Made by a program: the position numbers and the translations under genes. 64,000 bases of DNA, from the NCBI GenBank assembly GCA_945902745.1, contig CAMDNE010000002.1:186001-250000 (forward strand). The letters run 5' to 3'. The DNA comes from Chitinophaga pinensis (lineage in GTDB: Bacteria > Bacteroidota > Bacteroidia > Flavobacteriales_D > Crocinitomicaceae). Positions 36,487-44,542 of this stretch are shown here, in pieces. The notes beneath the pieces are model-generated. The model was not told the DNA's origin. It made no database searches and saw nothing but the letters and a program-made list of their open reading frames with translations. How positions within the stretch are numbered: the stretch's first letter is position 1; each line of letters begins with the position of its first letter.

Positions 36487-36936
36487 ATGTTGTCAAAAAA
36501 ATCGAAATATGCTATAAAGGCTTTGATTTCTCTAGCAAAAAGATATGAGAATAAAGTGCCAGTTAAAATTTCAGAAATTTCAGAAGAAGAAAAAATACCT
36601 CGAAAATTTCTAGAGGCAATATTGGTAGAATTAAGAAATAACGGATTACTTCATAGTAAAATGGGCGCCAATGGTGGCTATTTATTGGCAAAACATCCAG
36701 AAGAAATTGTATTAAGTCATATTATACGAATATCAGGTGGCCCTATAGCAATGTTGCCTTGCGTGAGTTTAAACTTCTATGAACCTTGCGAAGAATGTGT
36801 CAATGAATCAACATGTGGATTAAGGGATGTAATTCTTGAGGTCAGGGAAGCCACAATTCGGATATTATCTAAGACTTCTTTATCAGACATTCTTCAGAGA
36901 GAAGAAGGTTTAAAGAAGAAGTTTAATCTCATATAA
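36487..36936 (+). CDS. Rrf2-family transcriptional regulator with four cysteines
   Basis: 149 residues. An N-terminal winged helix (KSKYAIKALISLAKRYENKVPVKISEISEEEKIPRKFLEAILVELRNNGLLHSKMGANGGYLLAK) fits Rrf2. The sensor part has C92, C101, C104 and C110 (PCVSLNFYEPCEECVNESTCGL), similar in position to the Fe-S ligands of IscR-like members. In other bacteria CymR/IscR-type Rrf2 proteins control cysteine and Fe-S metabolism. Located just before the sulfite reductase gene on the same strand. I infer control of the sulfur operon; the ligand (cluster or metabolite) is not known. Confidence 0.9.
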   Translation: MLSKKSKYAIKALISLAKRYENKVPVKISEISEEEKIPRKFLEAILVELRNNGLLHSKMGANGGYLLAKHPEEIVLSHIIRISGGPIAMLPCVSLNFYEPCEECVNESTCGLRDVILEVREATIRILSKTSLSDILQREEGLKKKFNLI

Positions 36937-36941
36937 TTTCT

Positions 36942-36962
36942 ATCCTATCTAATTAGTAGATA
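36942..36962 (+). promoter_or_regulatory. Candidate Rrf2 operator, site 2, partly palindromic
   Basis: ATCCTATCTAATTAGTAGATA shares ATCCTA with the other two sites and contains the palindrome CTAATTAG and TATCTA/TAGATA arms. It ends 18 bases before the promoter -33 element. Confidence 0.4.
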
Positions 36963-36980
36963 TAATTTTTTTATTTTTCT

Positions 36981-37011
36981 TTTGTATTTTCGAATTATAC
37001 AATTACATTTG
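36981..37011 (+). promoter_or_regulatory. Bacteroidota promoter of the sulfate-assimilation operon
   Basis: TTTG (36981-36984), 19-base spacer, TACATTTG (37004-37011): an exact match to TTTG-N19-TAnnTTTG. It leaves a leader of about 70 bases before ATG 37088. Confidence 0.8.
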
Positions 37012-37052
37012 CACAAATAATTTTGAGTTTTGGTGTTTGATCGTCTTACTAT

Positions 37053-37070
37053 ATCCTACTAAAACTATAG
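37053..37070 (+). promoter_or_regulatory. Candidate Rrf2 operator, site 3 (in the leader)
   Basis: ATCCTACTAAAACTATAG repeats site 1 almost exactly and lies about 45 bases after the -7 box, where bound protein could block elongation. A start at TTG 37037 in the coding frame is judged unlikely. Confidence 0.45.
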
Positions 37071-37087
37071 ATTTAAGAGTATATGAA

Positions 37088-39235
37088 ATGACATTATTCA
37101 GAGAAGGTATTGAAAATTTAAAATCAGTCGCAACGAAAGTCTTGATTGAAAAGGACATAATTGAACTTGGCGAGAAAATTCAAGCTTTTAAGTTTGGATT
37201 AATTCACGAAGACAAATTCAAAGCACTTCGATTAGCTCGAGGGGTTTATGGTCAACGTCAAACAGGTGTTCAAATGATTAGAATAAAACTTCCTTTTGGG
37301 AAAGTTACTACTCAGCAATTAAGACGAATTGCAGAAGTTTCTGATGAATATTCAACAGGGATTCTACACATCACAACAAGACAGGATATTCAAATTCATT
37401 ATGTTAACCTTGACCGAACACCAGAGCTTTGGGCAGAATTAGAAAAAGATGAAATTACTTTAAGAGAAGCTTGTGGAAATACAGTAAGAAATGTAACAGC
37501 AAGTGCTTTGGCTGGAATTGATAAAAATGAACTTTTCGATGTTTCTCCATACGCTGATCAAGTTTTTCGTTATTTTCTTAGAAAACCATTTGGACAGGAA
37601 CTTGGTCGAAAAATAAAGATTGCTTTCAGTAGTAGCGAAGAAGATGACGCGTTTACATTTATTCATGATTTCGGCTTTATTCCAAAATTACATATTGATG
37701 AAAATGGAAAACTCATCAGAGGATTTAAAGTTGTTGTTGGAGGAGGACTTGGGGCTCAACCATTTTTAGCAAAAACAGCATATGAATTTATAGAAGCAAC
37801 AGAAATTCTTGGTTTTATAGAAGCTGCAATTCGTGTTTTTGACAGATATGGTGAAAGGAACAATAGGAATAAAGCAAGATTAAAATACATTATTGGCAAA
37901 TTGGGAGTTGATCAATTTATTGAATTAGTTGAAAAAGAAAAAACTGCCATCCAATTCAACGAATCAATTGACAATGAACTTTATGATCATGAAGTACAGT
38001 TTCAGGAATTGTATAAAACCGTTTCAATAGAAAACTTAATTTCAAAAACAACTAATTCTTCATTTATTGAATGGGTAAAAACAAACGTTATTCCTCAAAA
38101 ACAAAATGGCTATTATGCTGCATTCGTGAAAATTTCTTTGGGAAATTTCACCACAGATCAAGCTCGTTTATTGACAGAGATTATCTCCAAATATGCCGCA
38201 AATGACGCCCGATTCACAATTGATCAGAGTGTTTTATTGAAATACATTTTACCTGAAAATCTTGAAAAACTGTATACAGAATTAAGTGAAATTGGTCTTG
38301 GCGAATCAGGATATAATAGTTTAGCTGACGTAACTGCTTGTCCAGGTACAGACACATGTAATCTTGGGATTTCTAACAGTACCAATGTTTCGACTGAGAT
38401 AGAACATTTAATTCGAGCTGAATTTCCTGAGTTAATCTATGAACAAAATATCAAAATCAAAATTAGTGGCTGTATGAATTCTTGTGGTCAACATGGTTTG
38501 GCACAAATTGGTTTTCACGGTAGCTCAATCAAAGTTGACAAAGGGACTCTTCCTGCATTGCAAGTATTGTTAGGTGGTGGAAAATTGGGAAATGGTGAAG
38601 GCTTAATTGCAGAAAAGGTAATTAAGCTTCCAAGCAAACGAGTGTTGGATATTATTCGCTTTTTAATAACTGATTTTCTAAGCCTGAAGGATGAAAATGA
38701 AACGTTCAATGAATACTATACACGTCAAGGAAATAGATATTTCTACGATTTGCTAAAACCATTAGCTGATACCAGCAACTTAGTTGATTCAGATTTTATT
38801 GATTGGGGAAATGACGAAAAATTTAAAACTGCCATTGGCATTGGAGAATGTGCTGGAGTTATGATAGATTTAGTTGGGACATTGTTTTATGATGCAGAAG
38901 AAAAGATGATGCTTGCAAATGAAAGTTTAGCTGAACAAAGATATGGCGATTCGATTTATCAAGCCTATTCTGGAGGAATTCATGCTGCAAAAGCTTTATT
39001 ACTTCAAAATAATATTCGATGTAATACGCATATTGGAATCATCAATGATTTTGATATCAATCTTGGAAAGGACTTTAATTTCAATAAGGAATATACCTTC
39101 TCCGATTTGATAACGCAAATAAATAAAGAGGTTCCCAACGGGAGTTTCGCTAAAAAATATTTAAAAGATATTAGTGAACTAATCAGCACTATTAAATTGT
39201 CTCTTGACAAAAAAAATAACACAAATGAAAAATAA
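37088..39235 (+). CDS. Siroheme sulfite (nitrite) reductase with C-terminal HEPN-like extension
   Basis: 715 residues from ATG 37088. Two ferredoxin-like/siroheme half-domains: GVYGQRQTGVQMIRIKLPFGKVT and THTRQ-type ILHITTRQDIQIHYVNL near residue 95, then RNVTASALAG. The 4Fe-4S/siroheme cysteines are C418 and C424 (TACPGTDTC) and C462 and C466 (SGCMNSCGQ). A tail from about 590 (AIGIGECAGVMIDLVG, QAYSGGIHAAKALLL) looks like a helical HEPN-type domain. Reduces sulfite to sulfide with ferredoxin; the cys context favours sulfite over nitrite. Overlaps cobA by 11 bases. Confidence 0.9.
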   Translation: MTLFREGIENLKSVATKVLIEKDIIELGEKIQAFKFGLIHEDKFKALRLARGVYGQRQTGVQMIRIKLPFGKVTTQQLRRIAEVSDEYSTGILHITTRQDIQIHYVNLDRTPELWAELEKDEITLREACGNTVRNVTASALAGIDKNELFDVSPYADQVFRYFLRKPFGQELGRKIKIAFSSSEEDDAFTFIHDFGFIPKLHIDENGKLIRGFKVVVGGGLGAQPFLAKTAYEFIEATEILGFIEAAIRVFDRYGERNNRNKARLKYIIGKLGVDQFIELVEKEKTAIQFNESIDNELYDHEVQFQELYKTVSIENLISKTTNSSFIEWVKTNVIPQKQNGYYAAFVKISLGNFTTDQARLLTEIISKYAANDARFTIDQSVLLKYILPENLEKLYTELSEIGLGESGYNSLADVTACPGTDTCNLGISNSTNVSTEIEHLIRAEFPELIYEQNIKIKISGCMNSCGQHGLAQIGFHGSSIKVDKGTLPALQVLLGGGKLGNGEGLIAEKVIKLPSKRVLDIIRFLITDFLSLKDENETFNEYYTRQGNRYFYDLLKPLADTSNLVDSDFIDWGNDEKFKTAIGIGECAGVMIDLVGTLFYDAEEKMMLANESLAEQRYGDSIYQAYSGGIHAAKALLLQNNIRCNTHIGIINDFDINLGKDFNFNKEYTFSDLITQINKEVPNGSFAKKYLKDISELISTIKLSLDKKNNTNEK

Positions 39236-39989
39236 AAACATACAACCAAAACTAACGCTCGTTGGAGCTGGACCTGGTGATTTAGAATTAATTACGATAA
39301 AAGGAATTAAAGCAATTGAAAAAGCAGACGTGATACTTTATGACGCATTAGTAAATACTGAACTTCTTGAATTTGCTCCAAATGCCAAAATTATTTTTGT
39401 CGGTAAACGGAAAGGATTCAAAGCTTTTTTACAAAACGAAATTAATTCTTTAATCGTTAAAGAAGCTATTAATAATGGTCACGTTGTTCGCTTAAAAGGT
39501 GGAGACCCTTTCGTTTTCGGAAGAGGTTTTGAAGAATCAGAGCATGCTAAATTATACAATATCCCTGTTGAAGTAGTTCCTGGAATTTCAAGTTCAATTT
39601 CTGTTCCTGCATTATCTGGCATTCCTGTAACACATAGAGGCACTAGCAATGGCTTTTTTGTATTAACGGGAACGCTTTCAGATGGATCTTTGAATCCAGA
39701 AATACATTTGGCTGCTAGAACGAATGCAACCGTTGTCATTTTAATGGGTCTATCCAAATTAGATGAAATCTCGAACATTTACGCGCAAATTGGCAAATCA
39801 AATCAAGCCTTTAGCGTAATAAGTAATGGATCATTACCAAGTCAAAAAACTGTTTTTGGAACAAGTGCAACGATAATTAAAAAAGTTAAAGATTCAACGT
39901 TAAAATCCCCTGCTTTAATTGTTATAGGTGATGTTGTCTCGCTTCCACAAACGACTTTAACAAATTTGGTGAATTACAACCTAAATTAA
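39225..39989 (+). CDS. cobA: Uroporphyrinogen-III C-methyltransferase
   Basis: 254 residues from ATG 39225, which overlaps the reductase stop; a TTG 21 bases upstream is possible. Makes precorrin-2, the siroheme precursor. Family motifs: TLVGAGPGDLELITIKGIKAI, ADVILYDALVN, FVGKRKG, VVRLKGGDPFVFGRGFEE, VVPGISSSISVPALSGIPVTHRG and LMGLSKLD. C-terminal ALIVIGDVV is typical. Supplies cofactor for the reductase it is coupled to. Confidence 0.97.
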   Translation: MKNKNIQPKLTLVGAGPGDLELITIKGIKAIEKADVILYDALVNTELLEFAPNAKIIFVGKRKGFKAFLQNEINSLIVKEAINNGHVVRLKGGDPFVFGRGFEESEHAKLYNIPVEVVPGISSSISVPALSGIPVTHRGTSNGFFVLTGTLSDGSLNPEIHLAARTNATVVILMGLSKLDEISNIYAQIGKSNQAFSVISNGSLPSQKTVFGTSATIIKKVKDSTLKSPALIVIGDVVSLPQTTLTNLVNYNLN

Positions 39990-40001
39990 TATTCAAGATC
40001 G

Positions 40002-41477
40002 ATGCAAACTGCCGAAAATAATTTACTTCCAATTTTTCTAAAATTAGAGAATTTGCTGACTTTAATTGTTGGCGGAGGAAACGTGGCATTTGAAAAATTG
40101 AATGCGATATTAATGAATTCTCCAAAGGCAAAAATCCGACTCGTTTCTGCTGATATTTCGCAGGAAATAGAATCGTTGGTAAATGGAAATCCTAGAGTGG
40201 AAATAATCAATTCAGAATTTCAACCCTCCCATTTTGAAGGAGTTCAAATTGTGATAACAGCTTTAAATAATATTGAATTATCAGCTAAAATAAAAGCATT
40301 GGCTAATGAAAAAAACTTGCTCTATAATGCGGCAGACAAGCCTGATATTTGTGATTTTTATTTAGGTTCAGTTGTTACAAAAGGGAATTTAAAAATCGGC
40401 ATTTCAACGAATGGAAAATCTCCTACAATGGCAAAACGGATTAAAGAAGTCTTAAATGATTCCATTCCGAAAGAGATCACCGACAGCATTGAAAACATGA
40501 GTCGTTTAAGAGGTCATATAAAAGGTAATCTAGGAGATAAAATCAAAAAATTAAATCGTGTAACAGCAACTTTGATTAAAGACAAAGAATCGAAATGGTA
40601 TGAATTCAATATTCTTAAAATTACATTAAGAGTATTTGGAGTGCTAGCAATTCTAATTTCGGGACATGTGATTTTCACTTTGCTTCCACCCTCTTCTATA
40701 TGGGAAACTACAAATACTGTTATCAGTCAATTGGATGTTACATTCCTCTATTTCATGTTGGGTGGATTTATTGCTCAAATGATTGATGGTGCATTAGGAA
40801 TGGCATATGGCGTAAGTGCAACTACCTTTTTATTGTCATTTGGTATTTCTCCAGCGGTCGCTAGTATGAGTGTCCATTTTTCTGAAATATTTACCAGTGG
40901 TGTTTCAGGCTTAATGCATTTGAAATTTGGAAATGTGCACAGTCGTCTGTTCAAAGCTATTGTCGTTCCTGGTGTTATAGGAGCAATTATAGGAGCATAT
41001 TTATTGTCAGAATTTGAGCAATATAGCCCTTATATAAAGCCGATTATTGGAATTTACACCTTGTTTTTGGGAACACTTATTATTTATAAAGTAATAAGAA
41101 AAAAACAAAACAGGCAAAAGGTTAAAAATGCTGGTTTGTTAGCAGTGGTAGGTGGTTTTTTGGATTCAATTGGTGGTGGTGGCTGGGGGCCAGTTGTTTC
41201 GTCAACATTAATCGCACGTGGAAAAAACCCAAGATTGGTTGTTGGATCTGTGAACTTGGCTGAATTTTTTGTTTCATTAGCAAGTTCATTTACCTTTTTC
41301 ACCTTAATTGGAATCGGGCAATGGCAAACAATCTTAGGTCTAATTTTAGGAGGAGTTTGTGCCGCACCTATTGCAGCTAATTTATCAAAACGACTCAACA
41401 TAAAAGTGATGATGTTAATGGTTGGAATAGTGGTTGTTATAGTGAGTTTGAGAATTATTTTATTAGCCATATTTTAA
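40002..41477 (+). CDS. Precorrin-2 dehydrogenase (siroheme synthase) domain fused to TSUP/TauE-type anion exporter
   Basis: 491 residues. Residues 1-200 are the CysG N-terminal type domain: LPIFLKLENLLTLIVGGGNVAFEKL, VITALNN, VVTKGNLKIGISTNGKSPTMAKRIKEVL. From about 212 the protein is membrane-embedded, with about eight helices. The TSUP hallmarks are FMLGGFIAQMIDGALGMAYGVS, SVHFSEIFTSGVSGLMHLKFGNV, GFLDSIGGGGWGPVVSSTLIARGKNPRLVVGSVNLAEF and a second half-repeat. It thus joins oxidation of precorrin-2 (and probably iron insertion) to transport of sulfite or a related anion. Transport direction is not known. Twelve bases after cobA. Confidence 0.9.
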   Translation: MQTAENNLLPIFLKLENLLTLIVGGGNVAFEKLNAILMNSPKAKIRLVSADISQEIESLVNGNPRVEIINSEFQPSHFEGVQIVITALNNIELSAKIKALANEKNLLYNAADKPDICDFYLGSVVTKGNLKIGISTNGKSPTMAKRIKEVLNDSIPKEITDSIENMSRLRGHIKGNLGDKIKKLNRVTATLIKDKESKWYEFNILKITLRVFGVLAILISGHVIFTLLPPSSIWETTNTVISQLDVTFLYFMLGGFIAQMIDGALGMAYGVSATTFLLSFGISPAVASMSVHFSEIFTSGVSGLMHLKFGNVHSRLFKAIVVPGVIGAIIGAYLLSEFEQYSPYIKPIIGIYTLFLGTLIIYKVIRKKQNRQKVKNAGLLAVVGGFLDSIGGGGWGPVVSSTLIARGKNPRLVVGSVNLAEFFVSLASSFTFFTLIGIGQWQTILGLILGGVCAAPIAANLSKRLNIKVMMLMVGIVVVIVSLRIILLAIF

Positions 41478-41534
41478 TCAAAATAGCATGGCGAAAATAG
41501 TTTTTCAATTCAATAATATCATTCTGAATGAACG

Positions 41535-41542
41535 TATCTTTG
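41535..41542 (+). promoter_or_regulatory. Candidate internal -7 box before cysH
   Basis: TATCTTTG fits TAnnTTTG, 24 bases before the cysH ATG within an 89-base gap; no clear -33 element. It could give cysHDN extra transcription. Confidence 0.4.
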
Positions 41543-41566
41543 TTAAATCATTAAACAGTTAAATTA

Positions 41567-42250
41567 ATGAGTGAATTAAAACATATTGAACAATTGAATC
41601 TTGTTGATCTTCTGAAGGAAATCGCAGGAAAGTATGGAGTAAATGCAGTATTTTCAACGAGCTTAAGTTGGGAAGACCAAATAATTACTCACCATATTTT
41701 TTCGTTGAATTTGCCAATCAGAATTTTCACATTAGATACTGGAAGGTTATTTCCTGAAACATATAGTTTATTAAATAGCACACGTGAACGGTACCATAAG
41801 GAAATTGAAGTTTATTTCCCAAACCATGTTAACCTCCAAGAAATGTTAACTCAAAAAGGACCAATAAGTTTTTATGAAACAATAGAAAATAGAAAAGAAT
41901 GTTGTTTTTTAAGAAAAGTTGAACCTTTAAACAGAGCCTTAGAAGGTGTTGATTGCTGGATAACAGGATTAAGAAGCGAACATTCAGAAAACAGAAAAGA
42001 ATTGCCAATTTCAGAATGGGATGAACAACGAAAACTATATAAAGTAAACCCTCTATCAAATTGGACACTCACAGAAGTAAAAAAAGAAATAGAAAAATAC
42101 AATATCCCATATAATGTCCTACATGACAAAGGTTTTGTTAGCATAGGATGCCAGCCTTGTACCAGAGCAATTAAAGAAGGTGAAGATTTCAGAGCTGGAA
42201 GATGGTGGTGGGAATCAAATGACAAAAAAGAATGTGGATTGCACAACTAA
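41567..42250 (+). CDS. cysH: Adenylyl-sulfate (APS) reductase, CysH family
   Basis: 227 residues. The PP-loop-like start FSTSLSWEDQIITHHIF, then FTLDTGRLFPET and GLRSEHSENRKE. C112-C113 (KECCFLRK) and C195-x2-C198 (GCQPCTRAI) form the 4Fe-4S motif that marks APS-specific reductases; the catalytic cysteine is C223 near the end (ECGLHN). It therefore should use APS directly, consistent with the lack of a cysC kinase here. Gap of 42 bases to cysD. Confidence 0.95.
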   Translation: MSELKHIEQLNLVDLLKEIAGKYGVNAVFSTSLSWEDQIITHHIFSLNLPIRIFTLDTGRLFPETYSLLNSTRERYHKEIEVYFPNHVNLQEMLTQKGPISFYETIENRKECCFLRKVEPLNRALEGVDCWITGLRSEHSENRKELPISEWDEQRKLYKVNPLSNWTLTEVKKEIEKYNIPYNVLHDKGFVSIGCQPCTRAIKEGEDFRAGRWWWESNDKKECGLHN

Positions 42251-42287
42251 ATGAATTATGAATTATGAATTGCTAATTACAAATTAG
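42251..42287. repeat. Short AT-rich REP-like repeat before cysD
   Basis: Three ATGAATT units in tandem (42251-42271), then a small hairpin CTAATT/AATTAG (42273-42287). Related ATGAATT/TAATTCAT pieces occur at 51304-51340. Nothing else is seen in the cysH-cysD gap. Confidence 0.55.
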
Positions 42288-42292
42288 AAAGA

Positions 42293-43189
42293 ATGGATTA
42301 TTTAGATCAATTAGAAGCAGAAGCAATATATATTTTGAGAGAAGTGGCTGGTCAATTTGACAGACCAGCATTACTTTTTAGTGGAGGAAAAGATAGTATT
42401 TGCTTAGTTCATTTAGCTTTGAAAGCTTTTCGCCCAGGTAAATTCCCCTTCCCGTTAGTACACGTCGATACAGGCCATAATTTTCAGGAAGTATTAGATT
42501 ACCGTGACCAACTTGCAAGTGAAATTGGAGAACAGTTAATTGTTAGAAAAGTAGAAGATACTATTACTATAAGAAATCTACAGGATGGAAAAGGAAAGTT
42601 CCCCAGTAGAAATGGACTACAAACTTATACTTTATTAGACGTAATATCAGAGTTTGAATTTGATGCTTGTATTGGAGGAGCCAGAAGAGACGAAGAAAAA
42701 GCGAGAGCAAAAGAAAGAATTTTCTCAGTACGTGATGAATTTGGCCAATGGGATCCAAAGAAACAACGTCCAGAAATTTGGGATATTTATAACGGAAAAG
42801 TTGACAAAGGAGAAAATGTGAGAGTTTTTCCAATTTCAAACTGGACAGAACTAGATGTTTGGAACTATATCAAAAGAGAAAATATTGTTCTTCCATCAAT
42901 CTATTTCACGCATAAACGTGATTGTATAGTAACTGAAAACGGACAACTAATGAATATTAATGAGTTTGTTCAATTAGAAGAATCTGACACTATTGTGAAC
43001 AGGAATGTCCGTTACAGAACTGTTGGCGATATGACTTGTACCGCTGCCGTTGAAAGTGAAGCCTATACTGTTGATGACATAATTTCTGAAATAAAGGACA
43101 CTAAAATTTCGGAAAGAGGCGCAACGAGAATGGATGACAGAGTGAGTGAAGCGGCAATGGAAGACAGGAAAAAAGGAGGTTATTTCTAA
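42293..43189 (+). CDS. cysD: Sulfate adenylyltransferase subunit 2
   Basis: 298 residues, normal length. ATP-pyrophosphatase PP-loop FSGGKDSICLVHLA (29-42), VHVDTGHNFQE, IGGARRDEEKARAKERIFS, and C-terminal DDRVSEAAMEDRKKGGYF are family signatures. With CysN it activates sulfate to APS using ATP and GTP. Lies between cysH and cysN on the same strand; a 100-base gap with tandem repeats precedes cysN. Confidence 0.98.
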   Translation: MDYLDQLEAEAIYILREVAGQFDRPALLFSGGKDSICLVHLALKAFRPGKFPFPLVHVDTGHNFQEVLDYRDQLASEIGEQLIVRKVEDTITIRNLQDGKGKFPSRNGLQTYTLLDVISEFEFDACIGGARRDEEKARAKERIFSVRDEFGQWDPKKQRPEIWDIYNGKVDKGENVRVFPISNWTELDVWNYIKRENIVLPSIYFTHKRDCIVTENGQLMNINEFVQLEESDTIVNRNVRYRTVGDMTCTAAVESEAYTVDDIISEIKDTKISERGATRMDDRVSEAAMEDRKKGGYF

Positions 43190-43204
43190 GTATGAACTCC
43201 CATC

Positions 43205-43255
43205 TCGACTACCGCTCGATGTCCGTTCGACTACCGCTCGATGTCCGTTCGACTA
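43205..43255. repeat. Tandem 22-bp repeat between cysD and cysN
   Basis: Two full units (43205-43226 and 43227-43248) of TCGACTACCGCTCGATGTCCGT and a partial third. The same sequence with one change occurs once at 15280-15301, so it is a dispersed element. Confidence 0.8.
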
Positions 43256-43289
43256 TTTTTAAACAATAATAAATGAAATTACAAAACAA

Positions 43290-44534
43290 ATGAAACTTTT
43301 AAGATTTTTTACAGCTGGAAACGTTGACGACGGAAAAAGCACATTGATTGGACGATTATTATATGATAGTAAATCAATCTCTACAGATATAATTGAGACT
43401 TTAACAAAACAAAGTAAATCTACTGGTGTAGATACTGACATCGATTTGGCATTACTTACAGATGGATTAAGAGCTGAAAGAGAGCAAGGAATAACGATAG
43501 ATGTCGCCTATAAATATTTCACAACTGACAAACGGAAATTTATAATTGCGGACACCCCTGGGCATGCTCAATATACTAGAAACATGTTTACAGGTGCATC
43601 TAATACAGATTTGGCAATTATTCTAATTGATGCTCGAAATGGAATCACAGAACAAACTAAACGACACAGTATCATTACTGGAACTTTGGCTATTCCGCAC
43701 ATTTTAATTTGTGTGAATAAAATGGATTTAGTTGATTTTGATGAGAATGTTTTTGAAAACATAAAAGCTGAATATTTAAAATTTGCGGAACCTCTTGGGC
43801 TTAAAAAAGTTTCATTTATTCCTGTAAGTGCTTTGGCTGGAGATAACGTTGTGAATAAATCAGAAAAGTTAGAATGGTACAAGGGTACTACCCTATTCGA
43901 TTTTCTAGAAAACGTTGAAATTGAGCATGAAGAAACTACCAAAAAAAGTCGTTTTCAAGTTCAATATGTAATTCGTCCACAGACAGATGAACTTCATGAT
44001 TACAGAGGATATGCAGGAAGTGTATTGAGCGGTAGTTTTGAAAAAGGTGATAAAATTTTTATTTATCCATTAGACAGCCAAACTACTATTGAAAAAATTG
44101 AAAAGAATGGCATTGAAGTAACTGAAGCTCACGCTGGAGAGCCAATAATAATTCATTTATCTGATGATTTAGATGTAAGTCGTGGAAGTACAATGGTACA
44201 GATAAATGACAGTATTCAAAACGATAATAATCTAGAAGCCACTATTTGTTGGATGGACAATAAATCATTTCAAGAAGGTCAAAAATTAATCTTTCAACAA
44301 AATAGTTTTACGAGTAAAGCTGTGATAAAAGAAGTAATTGGAAAGATAAATATTCACAGTTACCTAAATGAGGAAAGTGATGGACATATACAATTAAATG
44401 AGTTATGTAAGGTTCATATAAAAACAGCAGAAAATGTGAGCTACGATTCCTATAAAACCAATAGAAAAACAGGCGCATTTATTTTAATTAATGAAAATAC
44501 AAACAACACAGTTGCGGCTGGAGTTATAATATAA
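43290..44534 (+). CDS. cysN: Sulfate adenylyltransferase subunit 1 (GTPase)
   Basis: 414 residues. EF-Tu-like GTPase: G1 GNVDDGKST (10-18), G2 region EREQGITIDVAYKYF, G3 DTPGHAQYTRNM, G4 VNKMDLV, G5 VSALAG. Beta-barrel domains follow (FQVQYVIRPQTDELHDYRGYAGSVLSG). It lacks a fused APS kinase domain, fitting the APS-reducing CysH. GTP hydrolysis drives APS formation by CysD. Confidence 0.97.
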   Translation: MKLLRFFTAGNVDDGKSTLIGRLLYDSKSISTDIIETLTKQSKSTGVDTDIDLALLTDGLRAEREQGITIDVAYKYFTTDKRKFIIADTPGHAQYTRNMFTGASNTDLAIILIDARNGITEQTKRHSIITGTLAIPHILICVNKMDLVDFDENVFENIKAEYLKFAEPLGLKKVSFIPVSALAGDNVVNKSEKLEWYKGTTLFDFLENVEIEHEETTKKSRFQVQYVIRPQTDELHDYRGYAGSVLSGSFEKGDKIFIYPLDSQTTIEKIEKNGIEVTEAHAGEPIIIHLSDDLDVSRGSTMVQINDSIQNDNNLEATICWMDNKSFQEGQKLIFQQNSFTSKAVIKEVIGKINIHSYLNEESDGHIQLNELCKVHIKTAENVSYDSYKTNRKTGAFILINENTNNTVAAGVII

Positions 44535-44542
44535 TAAAAGAA

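Noticed and set aside
37037-37087. TTG start 17 codons earlier for sulfite reductase
   Set aside because: It would place the candidate operator at 37053 inside the coding region and adds a non-conserved leader; ATG 37088 gives a normal N-terminus.
43205-43255. CRISPR-like repeats
   Set aside because: Units are directly adjacent with no spacers and only 2.3 copies.
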